From the NCBI GenBank assembly GCA_902782895.1, contig CACZPA010000155.1, positions 1 through 8,824 of the forward strand: 8,824 bases of DNA. The letters are read 5' to 3'. Below are positions 5,633 to 8,824 of this stretch, piece by piece. Source of the stretch: an uncultured Eubacteriales bacterium. GTDB taxonomy: Bacteria; Bacillota; Clostridia; Lachnospirales; Bianqueaceae. The position numbers and the translations under genes were made by a program. The notes beneath the pieces were generated by a model, which ran no database searches, was not told the origin of the DNA, and saw only the letters and a program-made list of their open reading frames with translations. The first letter of the stretch is position 1; every line of letters starts with the position of its first letter.

Positions 5633-8317
5633 ATGGATTACAGTAAACAGTCGAACGCTCGCAAACGGCTGGAAAAGACTGTAGATCAGGAAAGACTTGT
5701 CGCTAAGATCTGGCTGAACATCCTTCGTGTCATCGCGGTCGTTCTCCTTGCAGCGATCTTTGTCGTTGCCGGTGTGCTGCTTGGCGCTTTCAAGGGAATC
5801 ATTGACGGAGCTCCTGTACGGGACAGTTACGATATTACGGATTTCACTTCTTATATATATAATGCCGACGGTTCTCCGGCAACGGCGATCATGACTTCTG
5901 TCATGCGTTCCGAGGTCGATATCAGTGAGATTCCCAAGATCATGCAGAACGCGATCGTCGCGATTGAGGACAAGCGTTTCTACGAACATAACGGAATCGA
6001 TATTGAAGGTATTCTTCGTTCCGGAGCTACGATCCTCAAGGGCGGCGATATCCAGGGCGGATCCACGATTACCCAGCAGGTTATCAAAAATATCGCGCTG
6101 ACGTCCGATACGTCCTATATCCGTAAAGCGCAGGAATGGTACATGGCTCTGCAGTATGAGTACCAGCTTAAGGAAGAGATCGGTGCCGCCGCTGCCAAGG
6201 AGCACATCCTGGAGACCTATCTGAACTACGTCAATTTCGGCAACGGTCAGTACGGTGTACAGTCCGCTTCCCACTTCTACTTCAACAAGGACAGCAAGGA
6301 TCTGACGCTTTCGGAAGCCGCTGTTCTCGCGGCCGTTGTAAACGCGCCTTCTATCTATGATCCGCTGACCGAGCAGTGGGCCTGCCGCAAGCGTCAGATT
6401 CTTGTTCTCGACGCGATGCTCGATCAGGGCTACATTACAAAAGCCCAGTATGACGCGGCTAAGAAGGATAACGTTTTCACACGCATTACCGAGAACAACA
6501 AGGATCCGGAAGAGGATGAAGAGAATCCGACCCCGAATGTTACCTACACCTATTATGAAGAGGCCGCGATCTCCGAGGTTGTGAATGATCTGCAGGATCA
6601 GCTTGGTTATTCCGAAGAAGCCGCGATCCATGAAGTCTATCACGGCGGTCTGACGATCAATCTGGTGCAGGATCCGCGCATTCAGCAAGCGATCGATGAA
6701 GGCGTCGCTTACCTGCCGGAGACTGATTTCCCGACATACTATCAGCTGAATTACGCGCTCAGTATTTATTCGGAAGATTACGAATCCTACGAGAACTTCG
6801 GTATGTACAATCTTCTGTACTATGATCTGTATGATCTGAACGAAGCTCTGGACGCATACCGCGTAGAGCATCTCGCCCGATACGGTCTGACTCCCGAGAA
6901 TAAAGAGCGTTATAACGAAAGCATCACGATTTCTTCCGAGCCGGAGTGCAGCGTTATCCTGATGGATTATCACAACGGCTACGTGCTGGGCATGAGCGCC
7001 GGACGCGATCCCAAGACCGTCGACATGGGTTTGAACCGCGCTACCGATTCGCTCCGTCAGCCAGGTTCCTGCTTCAAGGTCATTTCCACTTTCGCTCCCG
7101 CTATCGACGGAGGCGGCAAGACGGCCGGTACCGTCTATGATGACGTTCCGATCGATCCGGACTGGACGGACGGCTGGTCACCCAAGAACTGGTGGAGATC
7201 TGACAAATACTTCGGCTTCGCGACGATCCGCATGGGCGTCGCGCAGTCCATGAACCTGATCGCGGCCCGCTGCATGCTGGATATCACACCGGAGCTCGGA
7301 TATGAGTACGTAACAGAGCATTTCGGCATCACTTCTCTCGTCGGCAAATCCTCTGATTCTCTCGGAGACGTTACCGCGACGATGTGCCTCGGCGGTCTGA
7401 TCAACGGCGTCTCCAATCTGGAGCTTTCCAACGCGTACGCGACGATCGCCAATGAAGGCAACTATGTAAAAGCGACTTTCTACTCCACTGTATATGATCA
7501 TGACGGCAATCTGCTGCTGGACAAGCGCGATGGCGGAGCCAATCAGGTCCGCAAGGATCATTCTCTGACAGAGCAGAACGCCTGGATTATCGAAAACGTC
7601 TGCCACAGCACGACACAGTACAAGTGGGGATGGGAGACAGGTACCGAGGATTCCCTGAGCGGCGGATTCCCGATCGCCTGCAAGACCGGTACTTCCGAGG
7701 AAGACAACGATTACTGGACCTGCGCATGGTCTCCGTATTATCTCTGCACTGCCTGGGTCGGATACGATATGATCCGCTACTCTGGCGATTATGATTCTCT
7801 GAGTTATGTTCCGCGTAAGCCCGACCGTCGTCATGAGCTGTGGAAATGGTCCATGGAAGCCGCTCATGAAGGTCTGGAGTACAAGGACTTCGGTGAACCG
7901 CCGGAAGGCGTTATCGGCTGCTACATCTGTTCTAAGTCCGGCAAACTCGCCAGCGGCTCCTGCGGCGGCACGACCTATTACGAATACTTTGTAGAGGGTA
8001 CGGAACCGACTTCCTACTGCAACGTACATACCGCTACAGAGGTCTGCTCCGAAACCGGACTGAAGTGCAATCCGGACGGGACCTGTATTCCAACCGTACG
8101 TTACGGTGTACACCGCAGCTACAGCCTTGCAGAACTGGCAGAAAAGATCAAGGATCTGACCTATATCGGATTCAAGCCCGGTTACGTTGAGGATTATGTC
8201 CCCGAACCGACCGAAGTCTGCAAAGGACATCCGGAACGCGCGCAGGACAGCGGCAAGGAGAAAGACGGCGCCGAAGAGCCTGAGAAGGATGACGGCGGCG
8301 GAGATGACGGACAGTAA
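5633..8317 (+). CDS. Class A penicillin-binding protein (glycosyltransferase plus transpeptidase, PBP1A-like)
   Basis: This 894-residue bifunctional peptidoglycan synthase has a short basic cytoplasmic N-terminus and one membrane segment at about 26-52. A GT51 glycosyltransferase domain follows, with EDKRFYEHNG at 112-121 (catalytic Glu112), GGSTITQQ at 142-149, then RKAQEW and the ETYLNYVNFGNGQYG block. It polymerises lipid II into glycan strands. After an acidic linker (about 287-298) and a tyrosine-rich insert (about 367-418) comes the transpeptidase that cross-links peptides and is the target of beta-lactams. Its motifs are SCFK at 479-482 (nucleophile Ser479), SMN at 539-541 and KTGT at 684-687. 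The C-terminus is cysteine-rich and ends in a polar Asp/Glu/Gly tail. I chose the ATG at 5633 because AAAGGGGGG lies 5 nt upstream; the frame opens 39 nt earlier at a TTG inside the leader hairpin. The gene looks monocistronic, with its own promoter and terminator. The product is certain; pbpA, ponA or mrcA cannot be chosen by eye. Confidence 0.96.
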   Translation: MDYSKQSNARKRLEKTVDQERLVAKIWLNILRVIAVVLLAAIFVVAGVLLGAFKGIIDGAPVRDSYDITDFTSYIYNADGSPATAIMTSVMRSEVDISEIPKIMQNAIVAIEDKRFYEHNGIDIEGILRSGATILKGGDIQGGSTITQQVIKNIALTSDTSYIRKAQEWYMALQYEYQLKEEIGAAAAKEHILETYLNYVNFGNGQYGVQSASHFYFNKDSKDLTLSEAAVLAAVVNAPSIYDPLTEQWACRKRQILVLDAMLDQGYITKAQYDAAKKDNVFTRITENNKDPEEDEENPTPNVTYTYYEEAAISEVVNDLQDQLGYSEEAAIHEVYHGGLTINLVQDPRIQQAIDEGVAYLPETDFPTYYQLNYALSIYSEDYESYENFGMYNLLYYDLYDLNEALDAYRVEHLARYGLTPENKERYNESITISSEPECSVILMDYHNGYVLGMSAGRDPKTVDMGLNRATDSLRQPGSCFKVISTFAPAIDGGGKTAGTVYDDVPIDPDWTDGWSPKNWWRSDKYFGFATIRMGVAQSMNLIAARCMLDITPELGYEYVTEHFGITSLVGKSSDSLGDVTATMCLGGLINGVSNLELSNAYATIANEGNYVKATFYSTVYDHDGNLLLDKRDGGANQVRKDHSLTEQNAWIIENVCHSTTQYKWGWETGTEDSLSGGFPIACKTGTSEEDNDYWTCAWSPYYLCTAWVGYDMIRYSGDYDSLSYVPRKPDRRHELWKWSMEAAHEGLEYKDFGEPPEGVIGCYICSKSGKLASGSCGGTTYYEYFVEGTEPTSYCNVHTATEVCSETGLKCNPDGTCIPTVRYGVHRSYSLAELAEKIKDLTYIGFKPGYVEDYVPEPTEVCKGHPERAQDSGKEKDGAEEPEKDDGGGDDGQ

Positions 8318-8346
8318 GTCGTCCGGAAAGTAAATCGTCCGAACGC
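8315..8346 (+). repeat. Imperfect 16-bp tandem duplication over the stop codon
   Basis: TAAGTCGTCCGGAAAG (8315-8330, starting with the stop codon of the penicillin-binding protein gene) is followed at once by TAAATCGTCCGAACGC (8331-8346). The two share TAA and TCGTCCG in the same places, and a third TAA follows at 8347. Because 16 is not a multiple of three, the three TAA codons fall in three different frames. It probably arose by a small duplication; any function is speculative. Confidence 0.5.
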
Positions 8347-8361
8347 TAATCTGCACTACAC

Positions 8362-8406
8362 AAAACTGCCTTACCCGGTTTTCACGACCAGGTAAGGCAG
8401 TTTTTT
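8362..8406 (+). terminator. Strong rho-independent terminator of the penicillin-binding protein gene
   Basis: A perfect 14-bp stem pairs 8362-8375 (AAAACTGCCTTACC) with 8391-8404 (GGTAAGGCAGTTTT) around a 15-nt loop, and is followed by a T-run reaching 8406. It starts 45 nt after the stop codon. The A4 at the base of the left arm gives a T-run on the other strand, so it could also stop minus-strand transcription coming from the AraC-family gene. Confidence 0.93.
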
Positions 8407-8510
8407 ACTGGCTATCTTTTACTAAAGCTCCTTGGCGAACATTCCCTTATCCGCAGATGCCGATTGCCGGCACTACTCAGCGCCCGCTTAACCGTAAATG
8501 TACGACTGTA

Positions 8511-8824
8511 TTATTCCCGGTTGTTTCCCGGAGAAGTATGAAAAATCTGCTGATAATCGCGGTAGAAGGATGAGTAATGCGCGAATCCGAGACGTGTGGA
8601 CACTTCTGTGGGAGAAACGCCTTCCAGCAGATAATTGCGCGCCAACAGACATTTCTGCGTACGGATATAGGTCATGACAGGTGTTTTCATCTGCATGGAA
8701 AAGAACCTGTACAGCGTGGACTTGGACATGTGCATGCCCCTGGTCAGGTCTTCTGTTGAATGAATCTCCGCGATGTGCGAATCGATATAGTCGAGAATCT
8801 GCCGGAAATCTTCGTTTACGTAAT
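8511..8824 (-). CDS. AraC/XylS-family transcriptional regulator, C-terminal part (N-terminus outside window)
   Basis: The frame stays open from the TAA at 8513-8511 to the right edge, giving 103 visible residues. All of them belong to the double helix-turn-helix DNA-binding domain. The visible part opens with FRQILDYIDSHIAEI, followed by a first helix-turn-helix around MHMSKSTLYRFFS. The second half has the family's most conserved block: IRTQKCLLARNYL, then VSTRLGFAHYSSFYRDYQQ and the closing HTSPGNNRE. Such domains usually sit at the C-terminus behind a sensor domain, which is cut off here, so ligand and targets cannot be told. An internal ATG at 8735 is not the real start, because conserved domain residues continue upstream of it without a stop. 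The gene converges on the penicillin-binding protein gene with about 190 bp between stop codons; apart from the shared terminator, 8407-8510 shows nothing I can name. Confidence 0.9.
   Translation of the reverse strand, partial: YVNEDFRQILDYIDSHIAEIHSTEDLTRGMHMSKSTLYRFFSMQMKTPVMTYIRTQKCLLARNYLLEGVSPTEVSTRLGFAHYSSFYRDYQQIFHTSPGNNRE

Noticed and set aside
5606..6973. 455-residue minus-strand open frame inside the penicillin-binding protein gene
   Set aside because: In-register antisense shadow of a gene with unmistakable glycosyltransferase motifs; no promoter, ribosome binding site or family features.
7178..8356. 392-residue minus-strand open frame over the transpeptidase domain
   Set aside because: Same in-register shadow effect; the opposite strand carries the SxN and KTGT motifs of the transpeptidase.
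8458..8472. Small inverted repeat TGCCG/CGGCA downstream of the AraC-family gene
   Set aside because: Only 5 bp, no T-run on either strand; too weak to call a terminator or operator.
8511..8735. A complete 74-residue AraC-like protein starting at the ATG at 8735
   Set aside because: The frame continues without a stop to the window edge, and the upstream residues (such as ILDYIDSHIAEI) are conserved parts of the AraC domain, so it is the end of a larger gene.

Overview
The window reads as an ordinary chromosomal stretch of a Gram-positive bacterium, most likely a Bacillota/Clostridia anaerobe (perhaps Lachnospiraceae-like; low confidence on the family). The reasons are near-consensus sigma-A type promoters, strong purine-rich ribosome binding sites, a long eukaryote-like isoleucyl-tRNA synthetase with several Cys-x2-Cys zinc motifs, and a class A penicillin-binding protein with the long insert between its catalytic domains typical of clostridia. 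Base composition is moderately GC-rich by eye. I see no tRNA, rRNA, CRISPR array, insertion sequence, integrase or phage gene.

Layout. Positions 1-69 hold no gene I can assign. A hairpin terminator (70-105) ends a minus-strand run that reads yebC (4730 to 3981), ileS (3964 to 767) and a small lipoprotein gene of unknown function (730 to 125). The gaps are 16 and 36 nt, and one TTGACA/TATAAT promoter (4774-4803) lies upstream of yebC. Upstream of that, also on the minus strand, is a YigZ/IMPACT-family gene (5479 to 4829) with its own promoter. A compact intergenic region (5480-5632) carries that promoter and a divergent extended -10 promoter. The latter drives a large plus-strand gene for a bifunctional class A penicillin-binding protein (5633-8317), whose leader begins with a perfect 8-bp hairpin. 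A strong terminator (8362-8406) follows the gene. Beyond it, the C-terminal part of an AraC-family regulator enters from the right edge on the minus strand (8511 to window end).

How the genes fit together. The yebC-ileS pair belongs to translation: YebC proteins bind the ribosome and relieve stalls, and IleS charges tRNA-Ile. The lipoprotein downstream is an unexplained passenger. YigZ is a conserved protein linked to translation control through its IMPACT fold. The penicillin-binding protein polymerises and cross-links peptidoglycan at the outer face of the membrane. The AraC regulator is incomplete and its target cannot be read from this window.

I did not find a previously undescribed system. 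The points most worth a second look are the +1 hairpin in the penicillin-binding protein leader, the skewed cysteine content of that protein, the absence of a T-box in front of ileS, the uncharacterised lipoprotein at the end of the operon, and a 16-bp duplication that places TAA codons in all three frames after the penicillin-binding protein stop.
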